NCBI GenBank assembly: GCA_021464415.1
Contig: CM038463.1
Span: forward strand, 116,714,790-116,778,789
DNA: 64,000 nucleotides
DNA from: Lonicera japonica
Lineage: Eukaryota; Streptophyta; Magnoliopsida; Dipsacales; Caprifoliaceae
Direction: 5' to 3'
Numbering within the stretch: position 1 is the first letter of the stretch; the number at the start of each line of letters is the position of its first letter. The notes beneath the pieces are model-generated. The model was not told the origin of the DNA and ran no database searches. It saw nothing but the letters and a program-made list of their open reading frames with translations. Below, one piece after another: positions 1 to 10,923 of this stretch. Both the position numbers and the translations under genes were made by a program.

Positions 1-527
1 CGTTCTTCTCTATGTTCATCTCCCTTTCTCCTCCATGGAAAAAAATATAATCAACCAAAAAGAAATAAAAATTAATCAACCAAATGCATATCACATAATC
101 AAAATCAACGGCTACTCAGACTAAATGTGCATTTGTTTTTTTTAACCTCTGATTACTAAATGCTAAATGGAGGTATGACCCAGAAGGCGCCTTAGGCCTC
201 CAAAATTTTCAACTTTCTAGGAGTCTCCAAATTTGTATGTTACTGTGTTATATATATATATATATATACATATATGTGATCTAATAACGACCCAAAATAT
301 CTCACAGTAATAGGAAGATTCTTAGTATATACATGAGAACAATGATACTAACTTACAACTTATGTTAGTCATTTTGGGGGAGAACCTAGCTGGTTACATA
401 TATATAAAAATCCACACATTATAAAAATGTCGCACACAAAAAAGCCCCCACTAAAAAATATATTATATTTCTACTATTAATGGAGCCCCATTTTCAAAGT
501 TTTTCATGGCCCCCGAAACATCCAGAC
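1..527. other. intergenic, no gene seen
   Basis: AT-rich DNA with no convincing coding frame. It contains a short TA microsatellite near 250-270. Nothing else is recognisable. Confidence 0.5.
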
Positions 528-925
528 CAGCCTTATTTGCCCAGGGCCTAAAAATGATCAGGACAAGCTCTGGTTAGTGACCGCATTGTATAATATCACA
601 ATTTAAACATGGGTTAATATTGTAATAGATGAATTAACTTATTTATCCATTTTTTTTCATTATAGTAATGGTTGAGATAATATACAAGAATTTCGTCGAT
701 AATAAGTACACAATTCAACTTTTTTCGAACAGCCTTGTTTGCCCAAGGCCTAAAAATGGTCAGGACCAGCTCTAGTTCATGACCACATGGTATAATCACA
801 ATTTAAACATGGGTTAATATCGTATTAGACAAGTTAATATCTTTATCCATAATTTTTTTTCATTATAGTAATGGTTGAGATAATGTACAAGAATTTTGTC
901 CATTAAGTACACAATTCAACTTTTG
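528..925. repeat. tandem duplication, unit about 200 bp
   Basis: Two diverged direct copies sit head to tail. The landmark GCCTAAAAATG occurs near 546 and again near 748, and ATTTAAACATGGGTTAATAT occurs in both copies. The short minus-strand open frames here are by-products of the duplication. It may be part of an older transposon, but no ends were found. Confidence 0.7.
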
Positions 926-1580
926 GAAAACGATGAAGTGAACTATTTTGATACCACTAGGGAGGGAGGGAGGAGAGGAGGGGAGAGGGATTGGACTGTG
1001 TTGCCCCATGTGAATAATCACACTTTTAACCACTAAAGCAAAACCCAGATCTAAGGCCATTTCCAATTGTCATTTCTATCGATACAAATTCTTATAATAT
1101 AAATATAAAATATAAAAAATATGCTCTAATGGTATCGAAATTTCTATGCGAGGTAAAAGGTAAGTCATATAGGAATATGACTTGGCACATTCTCACATGA
1201 TATCATAAAACTCACTAATTCTCTTTTCCTAAAGAAAGAAATTAAGTACCAAACTAATTCTTGTATGCGTTTCTACCCATATAAAATAATTGCCAATTAA
1301 ATATAGAAATATTCCAAAAAAAAACAATGAGAATAAAAATAAAATAATAAAAATTACCATTAGAGAAGACATAAGTCTTTATTTGCTTACTGAATATCAA
1401 AACTGGATTTCATAAATTAAATCATATCTTTCCTAAACCGAAAATGTTGAGAATGTGAAACAATTTTCTTAAAAATAATATCATTTTTTAAAAGGAAATA
1501 TCATCATAGTAAGCAGTTTGATGAAATCTATGTAGTAAAAGAGTGGGATTCCGTGTCCTCTAGAGTTCTGAGAATACTTA
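926..1580. other. intergenic, no gene seen
   Basis: AT-rich sequence with a purine tract near 958-990. No coding signal or element ends were recognised. Confidence 0.5.
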
Positions 1581-1862
1581 CGCTCCGTTTAATTGCACAG
1601 ATGAAAAATAAAAATAAATTTAGTTAGTTTGTGTAAAAGATAAAAAAAATAAGGTGAGAGATATTGCTTATTTTATAAGTAGACATAGTTTATCCTTCCA
1701 TATTTTTTGGCAGAAAATTTTTCCTCACCACCAAGCAGAGAAAATTTCGGAAAAACTTAAAAATCAAGAGAATATTATTCCTATCGCTTAACTTATTTTC
1801 CATCTTTTTACAAAAACTAACTCAATTTATTTTTTTATTCTAACTTGCAATCAAACGGAGCC
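1581..1862. mobile_element. Tourist-like MITE
   Basis: A 282 bp element has near-perfect terminal inverted repeats: CGCTCCGTTTAATTGCA at the left and TGCAATCAAACGGAGCC at the right. TTA flanks both sides (1578-1580 and 1863-1865). TTA target duplications and short length fit the PIF/Harbinger (Tourist) group. A relative lies at 5280-5694. There is no coding capacity. Confidence 0.8.
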
Positions 1863-1937
1863 TTAATGTGTTCTTTTTTGTTTTTTATAAAAAAAAAGAA
1901 AAAGAAAGTGATATGCTACTCCTATAGAGGACATTAA

Positions 1938-4045
1938 GGTGTGTTTGTCGTGCGGGATTAGATGTAAGATTGGATTAATTAACCATGTTAGGAGTTTGTT
2001 GTTATAAATAATAGGATAAGTAAATCATTTCATATATTTGGTATAAGGGTGGATAGGATATCTTTATCATATCCTGTGTTTAGTACAATGCGAGAGATGA
2101 TTGTACTCGGGATTAATTATCCTTTTATCTCATTAGAACTGGATAAAACTATACCACCTCTATAAGTGGTATTGTGAACACCCCAATCCACGACTCTCGT
2201 GTGAACACTGTTTTTTCATAAAACAAGCACTTCACAATAGGTCTTGAGTCATTATGCATATAGAAGACTGTTAGGAAAGACTTTGACTTTGAATTCCTCA
2301 AGAGTCTGATACAAACATTGTTGCCACTTCGCTTACTAGGACGGGGATCGACCTGCCCGGTCATGTCACGAGGTGTGAGGGCAGCGCCCAATTAAAAATT
2401 GAGTTTTTTTCAGATATTTCTGTGCATTTTTAGAGTGCCAGCCGCAGCCCTACATCCGTACGGCTGGGACCCAACCGCAAGCTCTAGCCGCATCCCCTAG
2501 TCGCAAGCCCTAGCAGCACGCCCCAACCGCAGGTCCCATTCGCACCCCCTACGGCTGGCCTTTTTTGGAGCGTTTTTTGGTGAAAATTTCTCTATAAATA
2601 GGACCCTTGTACTCTCATTTAGAGGCATCAACACTCAATAGAGTTTTTAGAGAGGAGAAACTCTGTCAAGATTATTAGAAAGCCTTTTTAGAGAATTTCT
2701 AGAGAGAGAAAGTTCTAGGGAGAAAAAGGAGCAAGCAAATGATCCTCGTTCTTCTTCAAGCGTAACAGGTACATTTCTCTACAACTCTCCTGAATTTCAA
2801 TACTGCATTTAAATATGAGTTTTAATACATAAAGTTAGATAACTTGCAAAGAAGTTCATTGCTTTCAAAACTAGTCTTTTCTAAGTTTTACAAGAAAACT
2901 AAAACCCGTTTTGACACATTTTCAAAACAAAACAAAAACACAAAACAGTTTCAAATAAATGGAACTACAAGACTCTGATTTCATTCTTCGAATGAATACG
3001 TAGGCGCTCGCAAAGCTCGAGTCTGATTTTAAAATACAATTTTAAACTAAATTTATCCAGAAAGGACTATTTTGAAAACTATTTAAACTATTTACAAGAT
3101 ATCTAAAAAAGGAATTAAATACATAATCCATTAAGAGACTGAAAGGGCGAATTGGGTGCCTAACACCTTCCCAATTCGTAATGTAGTTCCTGAACCCTAG
3201 CAAAGTAAGTTTTTAATCAATCTCTGGTTTCAAACGTATGAAAGATAGTTTGTTTTCAAATTATCTTTTGTATGATCTTTCGTTTGTTTTTCTGTAAAAC
3301 AAACTGGCGACTCTACAAAACACGTTTTCATTTCAAAACGAAAAGAGAGAGAATTTTTGGGTCATGGATCCCGATTCTCACAGGTATTATTTTATCCCGT
3401 AGTTACCGGATAAGAAAATGAATATTAAAATATTTTTTTATAAATAATTTATTTTTATTTTGATCTTTTTATTTACGCCCTTTAGATAATCATATTGATT
3501 AATGAAAATTTCGACCACCCAAAATCATAGTAACTTAACAAATAAAATTCATTTCTCGTATAATATAATATTTTTCTTTTTCTTTTATTAAATGAAGGTA
3601 TTTATAAAAAACTTTAGTTTTATAAAAAATGTAAAATTTACGTTAGAATTTGAAACTATACTTAATACCTAGTTCGTATATATTGTATGTAATATAAATG
3701 TTTCCTCCCAGAAGAGTTTTTACAAAGTTTATTAATAAATAGGAGAATTGCATTAGCAATTCTTTTTTTTGTGGACAATAATTAAAATTGCATGTATTTT
3801 TTAAATAAAATTTAGTTGTGCTGTATAATTTCAGGGCTTGTAATACAGGACTCCATTAAATGCAAAGTTTATTAAATCTTTATCCGACTAGTTCTTGTCC
3901 TATTTGACCCCGCTTAATCTTTATCCGGCTGATTCTTTTCCTATCATATCTCACATAATTATTATCCAACTAATTTCGATTCTTATCATATCCAGTCTTT
4001 ATCCTATCCGGTCCTACCTCATTATTTGTTGCGCTAAATGCACCC
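1938..4045. mobile_element. PIF/Harbinger-like non-autonomous element, split by a solo LTR
   Basis: The left end reads GGTGTGTTTGTCG and the right end is the inverse of GGGTGCATTTAGCG. TAA lies on both sides. Without the solo LTR at 2173-3382 and one target copy the element is about 0.9 kb. Its sequence (for example, TTATCCGACTAG-type segments near 3870-3930) recurs in inverse orientation at 9797-10632, so the two are copies of one family. No transposase was seen. The family assignment rests on TIR and TSD only. Confidence 0.55.
2173..3382 (+). mobile_element. solo LTR A (large gypsy-type LTR)
   Basis: The 1210 bp insert starts TGTGAACACC, ends TTCTCACA and is flanked by the perfect 5 bp duplication GGTAT (2168-2172, 3383-3387). 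A TATA box (TATAAATA, 2593-2600) gives the plus orientation. Upstream lies a run of short CCGCA-type motifs (about 2430-2565). Near the 3' end is a conserved block at 3145-3172 and CTGGCGACTC near 3304. Related LTRs are at 20401-21596 and 26748-28788, both in minus orientation. No internal region is present, so it is a product of LTR-LTR recombination. Confidence 0.85.
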
Positions 4046-4048
4046 TAA

Positions 4049-5279
4049 GTATAATAGTTGTTATAGATAGAGATGATTTGAAAATTTCAAATTCGGGCTA
4101 TTTAATGAATATCCAACTTGATTTGATTGAGATGGATTTTACATTTAATTCTAAACTCGTCTTCCTGCTTCATTGAAGTCAAATTGGACTCTTTTACCAT
4201 TTATAATTAGTCACCGATATATACAAAAATTTATATGAGATTTAAAAAAAAAAAAAAAAAAGTTACTTGTCATTGCTGATAATAAAATGAAAATTTTAAA
4301 ATATGTAAACTAATTGTTTTAAAGTGTAATAGTAAATCATTAGTTTAAAAAATAAACTGCTCAAATTTAACGAGGAGTTTTTGCAATGCTCATTTTAAAC
4401 AAAAAATAATATCAAATTTAAGACGTCCATATTTTAAATTAATGGACCTGGAAATTTAACTTTTGAGGAGCCAAATTCATAGGGAAAATGTCCAGATTTT
4501 CGTTTAAACATAGGAATAATAAATTAGTTGTAATTCATATCCTCACCAAATGAATATGCAAACCTTCTACAGATTCAAGTAAGATGTTCTCATGTTCTTG
4601 TATGCACAACCTTTCAAGCTTTACACAGCTCTGAGAATATATGCACAATTGGTCTATTAAATAAACAATCTCTGCAGAATTCAGCTGAATCTGCCCAGGA
4701 ACTGCATATTGAAGACTCAGATTGATGGTGATAATAAATCTCCACAGAAATTAAATCTCAAACCAGCTCTATAGATCCCATTTCATAACCTGCATCAGCT
4801 GCAACATTCTGTTCTACATTCTTTCTTGCTCATCCAGTTCTGGACCTTCAATTGGAGCAGTTACACAAGGATCTCCTTAATTTATTCACTCATGAGTTTA
4901 GCATTTCCGTCTAGTGTTATTGCCTATTCTCAGAAGATCTACTGCATAATCACTGTTCACAGTGCCAAAATTTATGCTTTTTGATGTTGCTACCAATTGC
5001 TCTAATTGTAATATTTGCTGTTACCTTGTAACTAGTGGTAATTTTTGCTAGGTGACTATTAAATTGATAGTGGACTGACTGTTTCTCTAAGTCCATTAAC
5101 CAATAATCGACCTTGGAGATGTCTTTCTGTATCTCCCATGTTATTTATGTTATGAGATTACTTAGTTAATACCAATGAACTCTAGTTTACTTGGTATTGT
5201 TTATATAAATGTGCAATGTTCGTTATTAATACACTTATTTCATCCCATCGCGTTGATCTTAGATCTCACTAATTGTTTA
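4049..5279. other. intergenic, unassigned
   Basis: No convincing coding frame. A poly-A run lies near 4244-4260. The part from about 4540 to 5260 is less AT-rich and ends with a TATATAAATG-like stretch near 5200. It could be a decayed LTR or a non-coding transcript, but no paired copy or target duplication was found. Confidence 0.4.
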
Positions 5280-5694
5280 GACTCCGTTTGATAGTAACAT
5301 GAAAAATGAAAATAAAAATAATTAATTTAGGTGAGAAGATGAAAAATAAGTTGAAGTATATGGTGAGATACTCTCTATTTCATACTCATTTTTGTGAGTA
5401 TATGTCCTCCATTCTCTGTAAATATTTTGTGCAAAAAATTTCTCTACCATCACCCAAAGAAAAATTTGTCATGAAAAAAAGCAAAACGTAAGGCTCTGTT
5501 TGATAGTAACATGGAAAATGAAAATAAAAACAACTAATTTGGGTGAAAAGATAGAAAATAAGTTGAGGCATATGGTGAGATTCTCTCCATCTCATACTCA
5601 TTTTGGTGAGTATACTTCCTCATCCTCCTTTAATATTTTGTGGAAAAATAAGTTATTTTTCTTTTTATTTTTCATGTTGCTATCAAACGGAACC
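5280..5694. mobile_element. Tourist-like MITE, tandem double copy
   Basis: Two copies of one MITE lie head to tail. The first begins at 5280 (GACTCCGTTTGATAG) and the second at 5492 (GGCTCTGTTTGATAG). The right end carries the inverse CTATCAAACGGAACC. TTA flanks the pair (5277-5279, 5695-5697), and a TAA lies at the junction (5489-5491). The first copy lacks its own right terminus. Same family as 1581-1862. Confidence 0.75.
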
Positions 5695-5697
5695 TTA

Positions 5698-7489
5698 AAA
5701 TATAAAACTTATATTTTAATAAAAAAAATATGTTAAAAATTCCTTTTACATTTCCGTCACTTGAATATCTCTAATGGTATAATTAAAATAGTAAGTATAA
5801 TCAAGTTTAATAATGTTAGCTATAAACACTAATCTTTTAATTAATAATTAAATATAACCCCTTTATAATCAAAGTTTGTTAAAAGATAATCTTTCTATCA
5901 GTTGAAAGAAAATCTTTTCAAATTTAAATAATTTTTCCTTCAGTTTTCTTTTTTAAAATTCAAATTGACTAATTTGTGACTAATCAGTGTAATGGACTTT
6001 ACAAATTTGATTATTAAAAAAAATCATTGGGGAATCCAACATTGTTAACTTTAACAATTTACTAGATAAATAATCAAAACTCATTTCAATTTTAATTATT
6101 CCATTGAAAACGCTTTTACATAATACATAATAAAGTACAAAATGGTCCATATATCTATTATATATATACATATCTATCTATTATTACTATATAGTAAAAT
6201 GGAGGAAGTGTAGCAATTAATGCAATCTTTTAGTTATTAATGCAATCTATATATCAATTAATGCAATTTTTAATTACTTTTATACCTCTTTTGTCTTCAT
6301 TTAGTTATGATGATATATATGTATTTGATTTCTTGCTATTAATAATTCTATCATTTTCTCTCAACCAAGTATATTAGTTACTTTGCACTAATTCAACATA
6401 CTTTTTATACATGTCATTTTTTATTTTTATGTTATGTAATTGGGTTGTTGAATTACTTGCTTATTTGTAATTAATTTACCTTTATATTTTTGAAGTTACA
6501 TTACATGGGTATTTTTACATGACTATTTTTATTTACCACTATGCACTATATTTTTATATTTATGTAATTTGAAGCATTTACATATTTCGTTAATTAAAAT
6601 GTCCACGCATCGCATGGGTTACACACTTGTTCTATATGTAATATGGAGGAAGTACTCCTCTCTCATCTTAATTAAAGCATTAAATAAATTAATTAATCAA
6701 TTACATTCTTCTTTATTCAATTGTTTTGTTTCACGTTTTAATTGTACACAATCTTTCTCTTGTCTTTAGGCTTCTTGATTTTTTTTCATCTCGTTTACCT
6801 CTACATTAATTTTTATTTTTATTTCTTTGTTTTTAAATAGCTTCATTCACTATTTTTCTTAATTTATCTATCAAACTATATAATAATGTATCTATTACTA
6901 CATAGTAATATGTAGAAACGTATTTTATTCGAGAATATAATAATTGCTCTTAATATTTTCTCTCGTTGATAGGCATAAGTGTGTACTAACTTTTAATATA
7001 TAATCAAATATTTTTGCTAAATGCCCATACATTGCAATTTTGCTAAAATGTTCACTGTTAAATTGCTCTTAATATTTTTGCTCTTAATAATTGTTTTTAA
7101 ACTTTGCTATTAAATAATTGGCTCTTAATATGGGCATTTTTGCTAAATGCCCATAAGTGTGTACTAACTTTTAATATATAATCAAATAATTTTAAATTGA
7201 CTGTTAAAAATATTTTTTGCTAAATGCCCATACATTGCAATTTTGTTAGATGCCCATGTATCCACGAATTGTTAACTAGTTTATATTTAATATGTAAACC
7301 GTTGTGTATTAAATTTTAGTGCTACAATCAAAAGCCCTACTACTGATGCTTTTATTATCTTGGACCACGAATACCCCAATCGTGCTTCTGGTTTCTATTG
7401 CCATCATCATATTGATGATCAATCTCCTCATGCTCTGCCATAAGAACTTGGAGTCCGTATCATGGTGAAGATAAGGTAATGTTGTGATT
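5698..7489. other. AT-rich intergenic DNA with decayed repeats
   Basis: No gene is seen. A decayed Helitron-like 3' end may lie at 6603-6629: an imperfect hairpin followed by CTTG and then T. The segment 6950-7270 repeats the phrase TTTTGCTAAATGCCCATA three times and looks like duplicated transposon debris. Confidence 0.4.
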
Positions 7490-9700
7490 CTTGCTCAAAA
7501 AACAGACCAAACGCGTTCGAGTTATTGGCTTGTTTGACCCGGCAGCTTTCATGAGTAGCTCGTTCAACCGTCCCTCGGAAACACGGTCGAGAAGTATCAT
7601 GCATGATTGTTCCCCGTCATTTCTTTCTTTCGTTCAAAATGTACTTGAGTGCCCATTTATTTTCTTTGTGCTATCCCCTCGGTCAGTAATGTGGGACCGG
7701 TCTCGCAAACAGGCCCGAATGCCTTGCACAGTGGCTCTTCTTTACTCATATTCTAATTGAGCTAGTAGAGCCTCGTGCATTAGAAAGATTCTTCTGAATC
7801 TATGAAAGGAAGGAAACTTCCGACACAAAATGAACTTGTTCAACAATTAAAGCATGAGATCAATATCATTCCATTAAAGAAAATATGCCTCTCCTACTCC
7901 TATGTTATTCAAGATTAATTATCTGAATTAGTTAGTATTAGTACGCTTGTTTGCTTATTTTCACTCACGAAAGCCTTGCAACAACTATGCAGCTATAAGG
8001 GCACACATAAGCTTTCTCACCTCTATCTGTGAATTAGGAATGGTACTTGTATCAGCCACTGTTGCTACTGGGGAGGAAGATAGACTTTTGTTTTAAAGTG
8101 AGGAAATCGCTATGTACTAAATTCTTCTTGCCGAATGACTGCTATCTTATGTAGTACTTCCTGTTGAAAGAATGGAATCACCTATTGTAACTGATAATTT
8201 ACGAATTAACAAATGTCTTAAAACTTAAAAATGACCCACTCTGTTTGGGATAGCTCTCAATGGCTTATATACTCCGGACTAATGAGGCGAGTTAGTTTAT
8301 AGCCTAGTGGAAAAAAGCTAAATTGAGGAGCATTTGTAAGTTATACAAAGAATGAGTTCCACCCCAATCTCTAAAGGGCAAGGGTGCTCAATCTGCTGTT
8401 TGAGAAAAAGCAGTTAAGCTATTTCTAGTTAAGGTTATAGGCTACAAAAGAGAAAATTCATCTTCCTTGTTGCTCCCCAATTTTTCTTTTATAAAGCACT
8501 TTTTTACCTTACCTTGAACGAGACGACTCACACATCTTCATGGCTAGATTGATTTTGCATATCAGTTATGTATTCGAGTGTCGTTAATATGCATAGTCAC
8601 ATATCCATTGCATTAAAGAAGGTTTAGTAGTTCTCTTCCCCCAATTGAGTAAGGGCCAAGCATCCAATGCGGGAAAACCCAGTAGTTCCTTTTCATCGTC
8701 CGCGAGACTTTTCTTTTAATTAAATGAAATGGGCCAAAAAGAGCTCTTAAGAGCTCCTTCATAGAGAGAGAGTGAGTTTTTGATTGAAAATCCTTCGCTC
8801 GCTGAAGACTATAGAGGTCTGGGATTTGAGAACATTGACTGACGGCACTCAACTCACACGACTTCGAGGCAAGTATTTAATTGTGTACCTATACCGACAG
8901 AACAAAGGCACATTAAAGCTCTTAAGTGAGGAGCGGAGTTTCCACTTGAAAGCCAACCCGACTCGAAGCAGAGTGAACTATCTAAAAAGCTCAAGAGTGA
9001 GGGAAGGTACTCTGCAACATTATGAGATGGATTTAGGAGATCCCCTAAGTAACTTAGGTAAGGGGGAATTAACCAGGACGTTGGCCAATAACGTCATTCC
9101 TTTAACTACTCTTTTTTTTGTATGATGATCCTTACTAAAAAGTTTGTCACTATTCACTTTATTTGACTTATTAGTATATGAGTCTTAAGCCATCATCCTT
9201 TGTACAAACAACCTCTTATAAGATGGATCTAGGAGATCCCCTGATTAACTTAAGTAAGGGGGGATCAACCAAGATTTTGGCCAATAACGTCATTCCTTTA
9301 ATTGCTTTTTTCTTTTTATGATGATTCTTGCTGAAAAGTTTGTCATTGTTCACTTTATTTAACCTATGTGTATATGAGTCTTAAGCCGTCATCATTCGTA
9401 CAAACAACCTCTTTTAGCCCTATCGCTCTAGCCACATACAATGAATTCAAAAAGGAATTGGTTAATGATGCTAGAACATATACTTGAGTGCCCATTTATT
9501 TTCTTTACGCTATCCCTTCGGTCAGTAATGTGTTACCGATCCTGTCGACAGGCCCAAATGCCTTGCGTAGTGGCTCTTCTTTACACCTATTCTAATTGAG
9601 CTAGTAGAGCTTTGCGCATTAAAAAAATTCTTCTAAATCTACGAGAGGAAGGAAACTTCCGGCACCGAATGAGCTTGTTCAAAAATCAAAAAAGACAACT
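7490..9700. repeat. duplicated, less AT-rich segment of unknown origin
   Basis: A direct repeat of about 205 bp occurs at about 7643-7850 and 9481-9688; GAGTGCCCATTTATTTTC begins both copies. A second tandem repeat of about 195 bp covers about 9018-9412, where GGCCAATAACGTCATTCC occurs twice. Base composition is visibly richer in G+C than the flanks. The open frame at 8784-9125 crosses one duplicated segment and matches nothing I recognise. An organelle-derived insertion or a decayed LTR element are both possible. Confidence 0.45.
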
Positions 9701-9796
9701 AATAAAAATCATTTGACATCGACTATTCAATCGTACCATGAAAAGATCATATAAATTATAATTATCCCCAAGAGTGGTACATTTTTTAATACATTA

Positions 9797-10632
9797 AGAT
9801 TGCGTTTGGTGCATCAAATATGGAAGTAAATAAAATAAGATAAATGCCAAATATAATAAGAATCAAAATTAATTAAACATAGAAGAATTATGTGTGATAA
9901 GATAAGAAATAAATCAGTCGGATAAAAATTAAGCAGAATCAAACAGTATAAAGACTAGTTATATGAGGATTAAACGAAATTAGATAGAATAAACTAGTCC
10001 GATAAAAATTTTATAAATTTTGCATTTTATAAAATCCTAAATTACAAGTCCAAATATTTTATAACACAATTCATTTAAAAAAAAAATACACGCAATTTTA
10101 ATTGTTATTCACAAAATTTTTTTTCCTAATAATGCAATTCTCCTTAAAATTCTTAAAAACTCTTTCGATAAAAAAATTATATATTACATACAATATTTAC
10201 AAACTAAACATCAAATACAATTTTAAATTTTAATGTAAATTTTACTTTTTTTATAAAATTAAAATTTCTTACAAATATGTATATTGAATAAAAAAAAACA
10301 CTATATTATACTAAAAATAAATTTTATCAATTGAGTTATTGTAATTTCAAACCGTTTGAAAATTTTATTAATCAATTTGATTATTTTTGTGTACGTATTG
10401 TTATCCGACAACCACAAAATAAAATACACTTGTAGTTCTACTCTAATGAAATAAAAGGGTAATTATTAATTCAATCATATCCCACTTTAATCCTGCAAGA
10501 CAAAACACACCCATCAAACAAAATTTTAACCACCACAAAATAAAATACACTTGTAGTTCTAATCTAATGAAATAAAAGGGTAATTATTAATTCAATCATA
10601 TCCCACTTTAATCCTGCAAGACAAAACACACC
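9797..10632. mobile_element. PIF/Harbinger-like element, inverse relative of 1938-4045
   Basis: It starts near TTGCGTTTGGTGC and ends near GACAAAACACACCC, the inverse of the terminal motif at 1938. The interior matches the 3590-4040 segment in reverse, including the TCCGATAAAAATT phrase. The right end carries a 121 bp tandem duplication. The target duplication could not be confirmed. Confidence 0.5.
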
Positions 10633-10651
10633 CATCAAACAAAATTTTGTA
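10411..10651. repeat. 121 bp tandem duplication
   Basis: Two almost identical head-to-tail copies begin at 10411 and 10532 with ACCACAAAATAAAATACACT. The high similarity points to a recent duplication of the end of the adjacent transposon. Confidence 0.9.
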
Positions 10652-10923
10652 GGGAAAGGAAGATAAAAACGGGAGGAGCCTTTGGCAAAATTAAAAAGAA
10701 AATGGCATTGAAAACACGAGCACTTTCAAAACTAATACCAAACCTAATTCCTTACCAGCTTGTTTGTCAACACACGAAGCAACATATACGCCTTGTTCCG
10801 AGATGAACTTAAAACATTAAAACAAAACTACTAATAGGTGGAAAAAAAGAAAAAAAAGATAGGAGAAAACCCAGGCAAACGTTAATATAAAGGACTAGAT
10901 AACAAAGGGCAAGAATATCCAAA
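10652..10923 (-). other. 3' flank and probable 3' UTR of HSP90
   Basis: AT-rich, non-coding sequence directly downstream of the HSP90 stop codon. The cleavage site cannot be fixed from sequence alone. Confidence 0.5.

Noticed and set aside
7240..7276. CTAG followed by T as a Helitron 3' end
   Set aside because: No hairpin of useful length precedes it.
8784..9125. 113-codon plus-strand frame
   Set aside because: No recognisable family, no homologous frame in the duplicated copy, and the tandem repeat covers its end; kept only as part of the unassigned segment.
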